Of a DNA stretch of 62,966 nucleotides, positions 33,794 to 42,947 are shown piece by piece. The notes beneath the pieces are model-generated. The model was given only the letters and a program-made list of their open reading frames with translations. It searched no databases and had not been told where the DNA came from. Made by a program: the position numbers and the translations under genes. Position 1 is the first letter of the stretch. Each line of letters begins with the position of its first letter. The stretch comes from Firmicutes bacterium UBA5774 (GTDB taxonomy: Bacteria; Bacillota; Clostridia; Peptostreptococcales; Anaerovoracaceae): the NCBI GenBank assembly GCA_002418625.1, contig DIEM01000071.1, forward strand, positions 1 to 62,966. Direction: 5' to 3'.

Positions 33794-34539
33794 ATGGTGA
33801 TTATCTGAAGAAAATTCTGGAGCAGGTGGCGTCGGGGGCGGTGGAGCCTGATGCCGCGTTTGAACAGCTGAAGAGTCTGCCATATGAAGATATGGGCTTC
33901 GCCAATATCGACCATCACAGGAATATACGCACCGGTTATCCGGAAGCGGTCTATTGCGAAGGTAAGACGCCGGAGCAGACGGCAGCGATCATTCAGAAGC
34001 TTATGGCGCACAATACGAATATACTTGCGACCCGCGCTTCCCGGGAGGTCTATGAAAAAGTCAGGGAAGCTGCCCCGGATGCTGTTTATTACGAAACGGC
34101 ACGCATTATAGTTGTCAAGCGGGAGGAGACGCCCATATCGGACAAGATCATCGCTGTCATTACAGCCGGGACCTCTGACATTCCGGTCGCCGAGGAAGCG
34201 GCGGTCACGGCGGAGATCATCGGCAATAAAGTGGAGCGCATTTATGATGTCGGTGTCGCGGGGATCCATAGACTGCTTGCGAAGGCAGACAGGATACGAG
34301 CCGCCAATGTGATCATCGTTGTTGCCGGCATGGAAGGGGCGCTGGCAAGCGTTGTGGGCGGCCTGGTCGACAAGCCGGTCATTGCGGTGCCGACCAGCAT
34401 AGGCTATGGCGCCAGCTTTGGAGGAATTGCGGCGTTGCTGGCCATGCTGAACAGCTGCGCTACGGGCGTAGGCGTCGTTAATATCGATAATGGCTTCGGA
34501 GCCGGATATTTGGCTTCGAATATCAATAAATTGAAATAG
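33790..34539 (+). CDS. larB: LarB: pyridinium-3,5-biscarboxylic acid mononucleotide synthase
   Basis: 249 aa. Carboxylates and hydrolyses nicotinic acid adenine dinucleotide in the first step of nickel-pincer nucleotide synthesis. The C-terminal half (about 120-249) has the AIR-carboxylase fold: AVITAGTSDIPVAEEAA, VVAGMEGALASVVGGL and PTSIGYGASFGG. The cysteine in LNSCATG (223) matches the catalytic Cys described for LarB. The ATG overlaps the larE stop by 4 bp. Confidence 0.95.
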   Translation: MNGDYLKKILEQVASGAVEPDAAFEQLKSLPYEDMGFANIDHHRNIRTGYPEAVYCEGKTPEQTAAIIQKLMAHNTNILATRASREVYEKVREAAPDAVYYETARIIVVKREETPISDKIIAVITAGTSDIPVAEEAAVTAEIIGNKVERIYDVGVAGIHRLLAKADRIRAANVIIVVAGMEGALASVVGGLVDKPVIAVPTSIGYGASFGGIAALLAMLNSCATGVGVVNIDNGFGAGYLASNINKLK

Positions 34540-34553
34540 AAGGCGGCAGGAAT

Positions 34554-35729
34554 ATGGAAAAGATCCTATATTTTGATTGTTTTTCCGGAATAAGCGGCGA
34601 CATGGCGCTTGGCGCGCTGCTGGACCTCGGGCTTGATCCGGCAAAGGTTCGGAACGAACTGGCGACGCTTGGGGTCGGCGGTTATGAACTCATTACGGCT
34701 AGAACCCAAAAATTCGGCATAGAAGGAATGGACGCAGACGTAGTCCTTCAGACGGCAGAATCCCGCCACAGCCATGAACACGAAAGAAATTTTGAACAGA
34801 TCAGGGAAATCATCGAGAGCAGCGCGATCAGCAAAAGGGCAAAAGAAATGGCGACCGGGATTTTTTTCGAAATCGCGAAAGCGGAAGCGGCTGTCCACGG
34901 CAAGGATATTTCCGAGATACATTTCCACGAGGTGGGGGCAGTGGACTCCATTGTGGATATCGTCGGCGTCTCCGTCTGTCTCGACATGCTCGGAGCAGAC
35001 AGGATATGCTGCTCGAAGGTCAGGGAAGGCAGCGGATTTGTGGAATGCAGGCACGGCAGGCTGCCGGTTCCGGTTCCGGCTGTCGCAAAGATGATGGAAG
35101 GCAGCGATATCGTATTGGCAATAGGCGATGCGAAGGGTGAACTCGTCACGCCTACGGGCTTTGGAATATTGAAGGCGATGGCTGAAGGCTCTGACGCAAT
35201 GCCTGCCATGAAGATCGAAAGGGTCGGATATGGTTTTGGCAAAAGAGATACGGGAAGTTTGAATGCGCTTCGGGTGTTCATGGGCCGAGCGGAAACGGCC
35301 GATGATAGGGTTTCTGTCATCGAGGCGAATATCGACGACATGACCGGAGAAATGCTCGGGCACGCGATGGAGCGGTTTTTTGCGGCGGGAGCGCTTGACG
35401 TCTATTTTGCGCCTGTTCAAATGAAAAAAAACAGACCTGCGGTCACCATGACGGTGTTGTGTGCAATAAAAGATACTGAAGATATGACGAAGCTGTTTTT
35501 CAGGGAAACATCGACATTAGGCGTCAGGACCACTGAGACTGCAAGAATGGTCATGGAAAGAAGCTTGAAGACGATCGAAACGGAATTCGGTCCGATCCGC
35601 TTCAAAATCGCCTTTTATGGAGACATCCGCAAATCATCGCCGGAGTACGAGGATTGCGCAGCGGCGGCCAGGAAATCCGGACTTCCGATCCGTGAGATTT
35701 ACAGAAGGCTGAAAGATTTTATCGAATAG
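34554..35729 (+). CDS. larC: LarC: nickel insertion protein (pyridinium-bisthiocarboxylate nickel chelatase)
   Basis: 391 aa. CTP-dependent nickel insertion that completes the nickel-pincer cofactor used by LarA-type racemases and epimerases. Begins with YFDCFSGISGDMALGALLDLG; has HSHEH (a His-rich metal region), FHEVGAVDSIVDIVG and, in the second half, VIEANIDDMTGEMLGHAMERF. In Lactobacillus plantarum the protein needs a programmed frameshift between LarC1 and LarC2; here both parts are in one frame. No larA or LarA-like gene is in the window. Confidence 0.95.
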   Translation: MEKILYFDCFSGISGDMALGALLDLGLDPAKVRNELATLGVGGYELITARTQKFGIEGMDADVVLQTAESRHSHEHERNFEQIREIIESSAISKRAKEMATGIFFEIAKAEAAVHGKDISEIHFHEVGAVDSIVDIVGVSVCLDMLGADRICCSKVREGSGFVECRHGRLPVPVPAVAKMMEGSDIVLAIGDAKGELVTPTGFGILKAMAEGSDAMPAMKIERVGYGFGKRDTGSLNALRVFMGRAETADDRVSVIEANIDDMTGEMLGHAMERFFAAGALDVYFAPVQMKKNRPAVTMTVLCAIKDTEDMTKLFFRETSTLGVRTTETARMVMERSLKTIETEFGPIRFKIAFYGDIRKSSPEYEDCAAAARKSGLPIREIYRRLKDFIE

Positions 35730-35742
35730 GGGCCTATAATTA

Positions 35743-35771
35743 TTGACTTTTGGCCGCTGAAATATTATACT
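35743..35771 (+). promoter_or_regulatory. Promoter of the tRNA-Pro gene
   Basis: TTGACT (35743-35748), a 17-bp spacer and TATACT (35766-35771), 19 bp before the mature tRNA. Confidence 0.7.
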
Positions 35772-35790
35772 CAAATTCGGACTGTGGTGT

Positions 35791-35867
35791 CGGGACGTAG
35801 CGCAGCTTGGTAGCGCGATTGGTTCGGGATCAATAGGCCGCAGGTTCGAATCCTGTCGTCCCGACCA
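35791..35867 (+). tRNA. tRNA-Pro (anticodon CGG)
   Basis: 77 nt. The acceptor stem CGGGACG/CGTCCCG, D stem GCGC/GCGC, anticodon stem ATTGG/TCAAT with loop TTCGGGA (anticodon CGG at 35825-35827, reading CCG), and T arm with TTCGAAT all fold. The discriminator A and CCA end are encoded. It stands alone between larC and a convergent gene. Confidence 0.95.
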
Positions 35868-35874
35868 CAAGAAA

Positions 35875-35929
35875 AGAAGAGGGCCGTCTTTAAATGATTG
35901 GATAAATCATTGAGAGACGGCCCTCTTCT
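35875..35929. terminator. Bidirectional terminator between tRNA-Pro and the DUF4015 gene
   Basis: A perfect 15-bp stem (35875-35889 and 35915-35929, AGAAGAGGGCCGTCT and its complement) with an extra AATGATT/AATCATT stem inside. On the minus strand it is followed by a T-rich stretch, so it mainly serves the gene at 35956-37683; the plus strand has no U-run. Confidence 0.75.
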
Positions 35930-35955
35930 GACGATTGGCGGCGATTGAACGATTA

Positions 35956-37683
35956 TCAGGGGATCCATGTCAATTCCGGTTTGATGATCTTGTAGATGTT
36001 GTTTTCCGGCACGATTTTATACTTCGCCTCATGTATGATCGCAGTACCTGCAGTGGAGTGGTATTCTCCGCTGACTATCGCAGTGTAAGTTTCTCCTTCG
36101 TCTTTGACGACATTGATGATTTCATAATTTTTTAAGATTTCAAGAGACGTTTTTCTTTGCGCTATAAAGGCGTCATAATCTTCATGCCTTTCAGAAATCG
36201 GCGTCAGCAGATAGAGATGGCTGAACTTTCCGCCTTTCTCCGCGTCAAGATATCTTTTGACCGCTGCCGCAGGCGATCTGGCCAGAATGTCTTCGCCGGG
36301 CTTGCGGGTATTTGGATCGATGCGTCCGTGATAGAAAAAGGTCATGGGTTCGTAATTGTTCGAAGCGTTCCAAATGATATATTCGTCGATTCCCAATTCC
36401 ATGGCGGCCACGATCTGATCGGATATTGCCTTCGCATCGTAGGGGATGCTTCCTTTTATCCAGTTTGCTGTGAAGCCCTGGAACCATGGCCGGATGATCC
36501 CCGGATGCCTCTGCGCCGCATTCCGTTCGATGGCTTCCATGAGCGCGAGCCTGGAAACATGATACGGCTGCCGGTCCGGGACGGCATAGCCGTAAATACC
36601 CGGGCCATAATGGCTTGGATAGATCATCGGGCAGATATAGTCGGATTGATTGGCGATTTTTCGCCAGGTCTGTCCGATGTCTTCCGGCTTGTCATCCCAG
36701 GAACGGGTCGCAACGCCGAATACATCCGCAGAAATATGGACATTATACGGCAACAATTCGGAATTGGCGTATTCCAGGAATTCTTCAATGGCTTCATCCT
36801 TATCCCTGCCATCGCGGCCGGGGAATTGCGTGATCGGATTGTAATCGGCGGCGTGATCGGGAAAGCGGACATAATCATACTGGATCTCGTCAAAGCCTCT
36901 GAGCGCCGCCTCCTGCGAAATCGATACGATATATTGCCAGACATACTTGTCAAATGGATTCACCCAGGCTATGCCGGCATCATCCTTATAGACGCCGCCG
37001 TTCAGAAGCTGGATCGCGTGTCCGTTCATTGCGCGGGCAAAATATGGATCCTTGAAAGCCACGATCCTGGCGATACAATAGATATCCTGGCTTTTCAGGT
37101 ACTCGATCAGCTTTTCATAATCTTTAAGAGGTGATGACCAATTGGACCCGATCTGATTGACGATTTCAATATCGCTTTTCCAGGCAACCAGTCCATCGTC
37201 ATTTTTGATATCGATCACCAAAGCATTGACCTCCGTGCTTTCACAGATCGCCAATGCCTTTTCGAGTTTGTTGATTTCTGCCAGACGATCGGGATCTTCG
37301 GGCTTTGGGGAGCCTTTGGCCATGGAGTCGATACAATCGGCATAATAATGGATATCATCTTCGTTAAAATTGAACCCCGAGACATTCGCCGTAAGATACA
37401 AAGCCTTTGCCTTCACGGTTTTCAGGTCCGTCTCCCGTCCCAATTCCGGAAGCGGCACGTAAAACGCTCCCAATTGTTCCTTTCGCTGCGCTTCCAGGGC
37501 GACTCTCTCTTCGAGGAGCTCTGCCTGATCTTTTTCCGGCAGCATTTCGAATTCCGCGCTTTCAATGGCAGTCTCAGAAGTGCTTTCCTGAGGATCACGG
37601 CCGGCGCTCGGGAAACCTGAGCAGCCTTCTGCAGCTATACAGAAAACAAGAATGATGACGGTTAGTAATAGTGCTTTTTTCAT
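35956..37683 (-). CDS. DUF4015 putative glycoside hydrolase, lipoprotein-like
   Basis: 575 aa. An N-terminal signal (MKKALLLTVIILVFCIAAEG) ends at a cysteine (AEGC), a slightly unusual lipobox, so the protein is probably anchored outside the membrane. After an acidic linker the DUF4015 barrel starts near residue 90 (KALYLTANVSG), with NALVIDIKNDDG, IARIVAFKDPYFA, GFDEIQYDYVRFPD and YICPMIYPSHYGPG. The DIKND and Asp/Glu-rich strand ends are where a glycosidase active site would sit, but no substrate is known. A deacetylase gene lies just upstream on the same strand, which suggests envelope or exopolysaccharide modification. Confidence 0.85.
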   Translation of the reverse strand: MKKALLLTVIILVFCIAAEGCSGFPSAGRDPQESTSETAIESAEFEMLPEKDQAELLEERVALEAQRKEQLGAFYVPLPELGRETDLKTVKAKALYLTANVSGFNFNEDDIHYYADCIDSMAKGSPKPEDPDRLAEINKLEKALAICESTEVNALVIDIKNDDGLVAWKSDIEIVNQIGSNWSSPLKDYEKLIEYLKSQDIYCIARIVAFKDPYFARAMNGHAIQLLNGGVYKDDAGIAWVNPFDKYVWQYIVSISQEAALRGFDEIQYDYVRFPDHAADYNPITQFPGRDGRDKDEAIEEFLEYANSELLPYNVHISADVFGVATRSWDDKPEDIGQTWRKIANQSDYICPMIYPSHYGPGIYGYAVPDRQPYHVSRLALMEAIERNAAQRHPGIIRPWFQGFTANWIKGSIPYDAKAISDQIVAAMELGIDEYIIWNASNNYEPMTFFYHGRIDPNTRKPGEDILARSPAAAVKRYLDAEKGGKFSHLYLLTPISERHEDYDAFIAQRKTSLEILKNYEIINVVKDEGETYTAIVSGEYHSTAGTAIIHEAKYKIVPENNIYKIIKPELTWIP

Positions 37684-37701
37684 GGTAGTCCTTATCTGCC
37701 T

Positions 37702-38781
37702 CTAGCGTGGCCGGTATGTATAAAATTCTTTCCCATCTATAGAACTCAGCCATTCCATGTTTTCTTCGGGAACAGTTATGATTTGCGATATTCCGTCGCT
37801 GATGAATCTTTGATCCGGATTTTTGTCAAAGTAGTCAATATAATCATAAAGGCCCACGTTGTCGACTTTCATTTCACTCGCCCTGATTCTGGGGATGCTG
37901 CTATGGTCGAATCTTGTATCGTAGGGTGAACGGCCCGGGTTCCATCCTACATTCATAACAGCGATGTTATTGTAGACGGTACCCGCATGGCTGCCTGAAA
38001 TCAAATACGCTGCCAGCGATGGATCCGACGGTCTTTCGCCATAGGGGAGAGCGAGAGTGTTCACATCATAATCGTCACGGCCCAGCAATATTTTCAAAAA
38101 TTGAGCCTGGGACCCTATCTGCTCTCTTATCGTGTCCGATGACGCTGTTTTAAGGCTGACGTGGTCCCTGGTATGGTTTCCGATATCCATTCCATGATCG
38201 ACAATAAAGCGAAGCTTTTGTGACGCCAGCCCGCTTTGCTTGAATGGCATATCGCCATCGATGAAAAAAGTGGCTTCCAGCGGGAAATCAGGATGCTTTT
38301 GATGAAAATCGAGCAATAATCCGATTGCGGATACCGAATCGATCGATCCGTCTTCCAGATATTTAAAATTATTTAAATTTCCGTCGTCAAATGTCAATAC
38401 TATAGGCGTCAAGCCTTGCTCTGTGCTGATGTTGCCGGTTACATAGTCTGTTAGGCTGATGGGTCTGTATCCTTTGGTATAAAGAGTGTTCAAATCATTC
38501 GTAAAATTTGACGGTGTCCTGACCCATTCGCTTTCTTCGTTTCCAATATTATGATACATCAGGACCATGACTTTGCCCGCTTCGTTTGGCTTCATATCCA
38601 GGTTGATGCTCGCTTTAAGATCTTCGGGAGAAATGGAATCGGAAATCGCGGAGGGATCTGGGGGCTGTTCCGTCGCAGGACTTGCGCCGGCCTCCTTTTC
38701 GCTGGAGCCTGCAGTGCTGCCGCAGCCGGCGAACAGGAAAATGAACATGAAAATAACAGCTATTGAAAAAACTTTCTTCAT
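37702..38781 (-). CDS. Polysaccharide deacetylase family lipoprotein
   Basis: 359 aa. Clear lipoprotein signal (MKKVFSIAVIFMFIFLFAGC). The NodB domain (about 90-290) shows VLTFDDG with the catalytic/metal Asp pair, GNHTRDHVSL with the two zinc His, and ALPYGERP. Expected to remove N-acetyl groups from a cell-surface glycan such as peptidoglycan. It is 18 bp upstream of the DUF4015 gene and probably shares its transcript. Confidence 0.9.
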   Translation of the reverse strand: MKKVFSIAVIFMFIFLFAGCGSTAGSSEKEAGASPATEQPPDPSAISDSISPEDLKASINLDMKPNEAGKVMVLMYHNIGNEESEWVRTPSNFTNDLNTLYTKGYRPISLTDYVTGNISTEQGLTPIVLTFDDGNLNNFKYLEDGSIDSVSAIGLLLDFHQKHPDFPLEATFFIDGDMPFKQSGLASQKLRFIVDHGMDIGNHTRDHVSLKTASSDTIREQIGSQAQFLKILLGRDDYDVNTLALPYGERPSDPSLAAYLISGSHAGTVYNNIAVMNVGWNPGRSPYDTRFDHSSIPRIRASEMKVDNVGLYDYIDYFDKNPDQRFISDGISQIITVPEENMEWLSSIDGKEFYTYRPR

Positions 38782-38901
38782 TTGATAATATCCCCGGTCG
38801 GTATTGATTTGTCGGATGTTTCTAGATTATAACATTTTTCTAGCGGCTCCGCCAGCCTAAAAGAGCCTTTTGCAAGACGGCAGCGGCGGTGGAATGACTG
38901 A

Positions 38902-38945
38902 AAAAGAGGCATATCGCGGACGCTCGCCGCAGATATGCCTCTTTT
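38902..38945 (-). terminator. Terminator after the universal stress protein gene
   Basis: A 13-bp stem (AAAAGAGGCATAT/ATATGCCTCTTTT, 38902-38914 and 38933-38945) with a GC-rich loop. The A-run at its left edge supplies a U-run for minus-strand transcripts. The gap it stands in separates this gene from the deacetylase gene. Confidence 0.8.
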
Positions 38946-38966
38946 GTCTGTAATGTTGAATTTGAT

Positions 38967-39413
38967 TTAACGTACGATCAGGACCGGCTTTTGCACATGA
39001 TGCAGGATCTTGTTCGTGACGCTGCCCATGAACAGCCGCTGCGTTGCGGAGCCCATTCCATGGGAGCCCATGATCACCATGTCTGCGTCACTGCCTTCGA
39101 TGTAATCGATAAGCGTTTTCGCCACAGGGCCCTGGAGCATCGTGGTGTCCACCTTGCACACAGAAGCGTCGCAGGATTCTTTTATGCGTTTGAGCAGCGC
39201 TTCGGCTTGCTCCTTGACCATCTCCATATATTGGGGATAGCTGAAACGTTCATTTCTCAAGTGTTCCAATTCATGAGGATAGCTTTGGGTACCGCTGTCG
39301 ATCACATGAACGAGTTCGATATCGCAATTCATCAATTTAGCCAATTCCAGTCCCTTTTCTACGGAGTGCTTCGAATACTCGGAAGCATCGATTGGAATAA
39401 GAATCTTTTTCAA
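38967..39413 (-). CDS. Universal stress protein (UspA family)
   Basis: 148 aa. Starts with KKILIPIDASEYSKHSVEKG and ends with the nucleotide-binding pattern MGSHGMGSATQRLFMGSVTNKILHH followed by PVLIVR, as in ATP-binding UspA proteins. The start is placed at a TTG with AAGGAG upstream because the family begins at this lysine pair. An ATG eight codons earlier overlaps that ribosome site. Confidence 0.9.
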   Translation of the reverse strand: MKKILIPIDASEYSKHSVEKGLELAKLMNCDIELVHVIDSGTQSYPHELEHLRNERFSYPQYMEMVKEQAEALLKRIKESCDASVCKVDTTMLQGPVAKTLIDYIEGSDADMVIMGSHGMGSATQRLFMGSVTNKILHHVQKPVLIVR

Positions 39414-39496
39414 TTTGATCACTCTCCTTTTATCCATGCATAGGCTTGAGAACTAAATTATATGGACACATCGTATCCCGCAGGCTGATCGGTCGG

Positions 39497-40978
39497 CTAG
39501 AATACGAAGCCGGCAATCAGGAACGCGACAGCGGAAAACGCGGCGGCAAGAAATCCGAAAGGTGCCTGAGTGAAGGCATGATCGAAATTGTTGCAGCCTG
39601 TTGCGGCGGATGTCAGGATCGTCGCGTCGGAATAGAAGCAGATGTGGCTTCCCCATACGCCGGCTGACAAAACGGCGGCGACGGCAAGCGTGACATTGGC
39701 ATCCATGCCGATGGCCAAAGGAATAACGATCGGAAGGGCGATGATATACATGCCCCAGTTGGTTCCTGTGATGAATTCGGTGATGCCGAGGACAAAGAAA
39801 ATGATGAAAGGCATCAGCTGCGGTGTCATAATGGTGCTTGCCGATGAAATGACATAGGCGGTGAAGCCGATCTGATCATTGACGGAAGCGAAGAGGAACG
39901 CCAGAACCATGAGCAGCAAAGGCAGGATCATGTTCTTAAGTCCTCGGAGTGAAAGGTCCGTAAATTCTTCCGCAGTCATTATGTTCTGCGACAGGTATAG
40001 AATAAACATGAAGGCCATCGTCGTGACGACGCCCATCTGCATGTCCACATCAAAGTAGATCGTTGAAGCAACGAGGAAAATGATGGGGAGGAAAAAATTC
40101 CAGATGCTTGGCTTGTCCGGAACGGGGATCTCGTCCTGTCCGGAGCGGATATCGATTTTTTCGGAGCCCGGAGGCGCTAGAATTCCTGTCTCCAGAACGC
40201 GCTTTTCGGCTTTTTTCATCGGGCCGAATGTCGGGATGATGCCAAGGATGATCAATGGAACAATCAGGGCCGCAAACCATCCATAGAAGTTGAAGGGTAT
40301 CGTTTTCACAAAATAAATAAGACCTTCGCCTTCAGGCGCCCAACCATTGGTCTCGAGAAGCTTGCCGCAGAATACGGCCCAGGTCGAGATCGGGATCAGG
40401 ACGCACAGAGGGGCTGCGGTGGAGTCTACAACGTAAGCGAGGAATTCCCTCGGAACCTTGTGCTTGTCCGTCAGAGGAGCCATGCAGGAGCCGACGGTCA
40501 ATGAATTAAGGTAGTCATCGATGAAGATGATTATACCGAGGACCCAAGTCCAAATAAGTGCTGATTTCCTTGTTTTGGCGCGCTTTGAAACCCATTCGCC
40601 GAAGGCAAAGGCGCCGCCTGCCCTTTCGATCAGCGTTATAATGCTGCCCATGAGGCCGCAGACGATGATCAGCCAGGCCATGTCTTCGCTCATCATGACT
40701 TCCAGCAGGGAGCCGTTGAACGAGCCTAGGACATCACCCTGGGCCACCATGAGGAAGCCCATTATTGAAGCGAGAGTAAGCGCTTCCAATATTCTCTTGG
40801 TGATAAAAATGTAAATAATAAGGAAAAAGGCTGGTACCAGCGCTGCCGGGCCAAAATCGGCCGGATCAGCTGGAAGAAAGTTGGCAAAGACCATTGTGAC
40901 CGCTATGATTGCCAGGATCATGACAAGTGTTCTACGTCCGTTGAAAGATGCTGCCTCGATTTGAAGCTGTTTTAACAT
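39497..40978 (-). CDS. NhaC family Na+/H+ antiporter-like transporter
   Basis: 493 aa with about 12 membrane segments. Typical features are LIERAGGAFAFGEWVSKRAKTRKSAL, GIIIFIDDYLNSLTVGSCMAPLTD and SHICFYSDATILTSAATGC, all common in the NhaC superfamily. Members exchange sodium for protons or carry amino or organic acids; which applies here is not clear. The ATG at 40978 follows AGGAGGG. Its upstream region holds a good minus-strand promoter with two inverted repeats. Confidence 0.88.
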   Translation of the reverse strand: MLKQLQIEAASFNGRRTLVMILAIIAVTMVFANFLPADPADFGPAALVPAFFLIIYIFITKRILEALTLASIMGFLMVAQGDVLGSFNGSLLEVMMSEDMAWLIIVCGLMGSIITLIERAGGAFAFGEWVSKRAKTRKSALIWTWVLGIIIFIDDYLNSLTVGSCMAPLTDKHKVPREFLAYVVDSTAAPLCVLIPISTWAVFCGKLLETNGWAPEGEGLIYFVKTIPFNFYGWFAALIVPLIILGIIPTFGPMKKAEKRVLETGILAPPGSEKIDIRSGQDEIPVPDKPSIWNFFLPIIFLVASTIYFDVDMQMGVVTTMAFMFILYLSQNIMTAEEFTDLSLRGLKNMILPLLLMVLAFLFASVNDQIGFTAYVISSASTIMTPQLMPFIIFFVLGITEFITGTNWGMYIIALPIVIPLAIGMDANVTLAVAAVLSAGVWGSHICFYSDATILTSAATGCNNFDHAFTQAPFGFLAAAFSAVAFLIAGFVF

Positions 40979-40998
40979 TCTATCCCTCCTTTTTTGAT

Positions 40999-41023
40999 AA
41001 TGTATTATTAAATATAATACATT
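40999..41023. promoter_or_regulatory. Inverted repeat downstream of the nhaC promoter (possible operator)
   Basis: Arms AATGTATTAT (40999-41008) and ATAATACATT (41014-41023) with a 5-base spacer. It covers about +5 to +29 of the predicted minus-strand transcript. Confidence 0.5.
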
Positions 41024-41038
41024 ACGAATTATATTCGT
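41024..41038. promoter_or_regulatory. Inverted repeat overlapping the nhaC -10 (possible operator)
   Basis: ACGAAT (41024-41029), a 3-base spacer and ATTCGT (41033-41038), enclosing the -10 element on the minus strand. It abuts the second repeat directly. Confidence 0.45.
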
Positions 41039-41056
41039 TGTAATAACGAAATTCAA
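41028..41056 (-). promoter_or_regulatory. Promoter of the nhaC-type gene
   Basis: On the minus strand TTGAAT (41056-41051), a 17-bp spacer and TATAAT (41033-41028), about 50 bp before the start codon. Confidence 0.65.
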
Positions 41057-41156
41057 TGGCTAAAAAAAAAAATAATAATAAATAAATTGAATTTTCTGAT
41101 GATTGCTGCCGAAACCGATGCTGTGTTATGATGAAAACAAATGTCAAGCTGAGATT

Positions 41157-41972
41157 TTAAAATAAAACCAGGAGGCTGACGGCCATGACCATCATTCCCG
41201 ACAACAGGCCGTAGAGCGTGAGATGGTGTTCTCCGTATTCCTGAGCGGTCGGAAGAAGCTCGTCGAAGGATATATAGATCATGATTCCCGCGATCGCGGC
41301 GAAGATGATGCCTAAAAGCGTTTCATTTATAAAGGGCGCCAGGAACAGGAACGCGAAGATTGCGCCGAGAGGCTCCGCCGCACCTGAGAGGAGCGAGTAC
41401 AGGAAAGCTTTTTTTCTGCTGCCCGTGGCGCAATAAGCCGGAATGGCTACGGCGATGCCTTCCGGGATATTGTGGATCGCGACGGCGAAGGCTATGGCGA
41501 TTCCCAGCTTTGGCACTGCCATGGCGGACATGAAGGTCGCCAGACCTTCCGGGAAATTATGGATCGTTATTGCAAGTGCTGTCATGACGCTGGTCTTCAT
41601 GAGCTTATGGGGATGATACTGGGGCACCTCGCAGTTGCCGATTTCTTCGATCGTGTGCATTTCATGAGGATTTTCAGAGGCGGGGATCAGCTTGTCGATC
41701 GCCGCGATCAGTGCGATGCCGAGAAAAAAAGCCACGATCGTGGATATTCCGCCTTGAATGTCGCCCATGCTTTCGGTCAGCCGGGATTTTGATTCAGGCA
41801 GGATCTCGTTCAGCGAAATGAAAATCATGATGCCCGCGGAAAAGCCGAGAGCGACGGAAAGAAATTTCGTGTTTGTTCTTCTGAACAATAGTACAAACAA
41901 ACCGCCTATGCCTGTCGAAAGGCCGGCGCATAATGAAAGTGTCAATGCCAGGACCCAGTTGTTGGCTTCCAT
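41157..41972 (-). CDS. zupT: ZIP family metal transporter (ZupT-like)
   Basis: 271 aa with eight predicted membrane helices. The two metal-binding signatures are present, HNFPEG and HNIPEG, in the fourth and fifth helices, along with a His-containing loop (ENPHEMHTIEE, QYHPHKL). It imports Zn2+ and related divalent metals. AAAGGAG lies before the ATG at 41972; an upstream in-frame start is less likely. Confidence 0.92.
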   Translation of the reverse strand: MEANNWVLALTLSLCAGLSTGIGGLFVLLFRRTNTKFLSVALGFSAGIMIFISLNEILPESKSRLTESMGDIQGGISTIVAFFLGIALIAAIDKLIPASENPHEMHTIEEIGNCEVPQYHPHKLMKTSVMTALAITIHNFPEGLATFMSAMAVPKLGIAIAFAVAIHNIPEGIAVAIPAYCATGSRKKAFLYSLLSGAAEPLGAIFAFLFLAPFINETLLGIIFAAIAGIMIYISFDELLPTAQEYGEHHLTLYGLLSGMMVMAVSLLVLF

Positions 41973-42141
41973 AAGAACTCCTTTGCCGGATGATATCCCG
42001 AAGAGCACGGGACTGGAGGCTTGGCCTCACAATTATTAAAGCACAAATTTCCGCTTATTGGAATACCGATAATGATATTCTTTGGCACAAGAGACACATC
42101 GAAGGCAGAAGAAAAATATCGAAGAAAGGGCAGGTAGGAAT

Positions 42142-42900
42142 ATGCCGCATGAATTTTCGAGAACAGAGAGGCTGATCGGCAAGGACGGCCTGGACAGGCT
42201 GAGAAACGCAAGGGTCGCGATTTTCGGTGTCGGCGGCGTCGGGAGCTTTGCAGCCGAGGCTTTGGCAAGATGCGGGATTGGCAGACTCGTACTCGTCGAC
42301 GATGATTGCGTCTGTATTACAAATATAAACCGACAGATTCATGCAACGCATGAAACGGTAGGCATGCCGAAGGTTGCGGTCATGAGGGACAGGATACTTG
42401 CTATCAATCCGTCGGCGGAGGTGGAGATCCATCGGGAATTCTATCTGCCCGGCTCCGCGGAGCGTCTTATACGCGAAGATTATGACTATATCGTGGACGC
42501 CGTCGATACGGTGACGGCCAAGATCGATATCATCATCAGCGCCATTGATAAGGGGATCCCGATCATCAGCAGCATGGGAACCGGCAATAAAATAGATCCG
42601 ACCCGTCTTGAGGTTGCCGATATTTATGCGACATCGATCTGCCCGCTGGCAAAAGTCATGAGAAAGGAACTTCGCGCCCGGGGCGTTCGGGCGCTGAAGG
42701 TCGTCTATTCCAGCGAAGAGCCGATCAAGCCCCTCGATTTGGCTGATGAGGATGATGGGACCCGCGAATGCGCTGAAGCGCCGGCAAGATCCGAAGCCGG
42801 CCGTCGGCAGGCTCCGGGCAGCATAGCGTTCATGCCTTCTGTCGCAGGACTCATTATTGCCGGAGAGGTCGTCAAGGACCTTACAGGCATTAAAAGATAG
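42142..42900 (+). CDS. tcdA: tRNA threonylcarbamoyladenosine dehydratase
   Basis: 252 aa E1-like enzyme that cyclises the t6A base at tRNA position 37 with ATP. Contains FSRTERLIGKDGLDRL, the nucleotide loop GVGGVGSFAAEALARCG, DDDCVCITNINRQIHA and DYIVDAVDTVTAKI. A polar stretch of about 25 residues (near 205-230) interrupts the C-terminal part and is probably a surface loop. The start follows GGTAGGA. Divergent from zupT. Confidence 0.93.
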   Translation: MPHEFSRTERLIGKDGLDRLRNARVAIFGVGGVGSFAAEALARCGIGRLVLVDDDCVCITNINRQIHATHETVGMPKVAVMRDRILAINPSAEVEIHREFYLPGSAERLIREDYDYIVDAVDTVTAKIDIIISAIDKGIPIISSMGTGNKIDPTRLEVADIYATSICPLAKVMRKELRARGVRALKVVYSSEEPIKPLDLADEDDGTRECAEAPARSEAGRRQAPGSIAFMPSVAGLIIAGEVVKDLTGIKR

Positions 42901-42947
42901 GAAACGGCTCCGCAGTTTCTACAGATCGCGATATGAAGTCCGTATCG

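Noticed and set aside
36157..37134. Open frame antisense to the DUF4015 gene (325 codons)
   Set aside because: The minus-strand gene has a signal peptide and conserved barrel motifs; the antisense product does not resemble a protein family.
42068..42080. Fur/Zur-like box (GATAATGATATTC) near zupT
   Set aside because: Only partial symmetry and no clear position relative to a zupT promoter; too weak to call.
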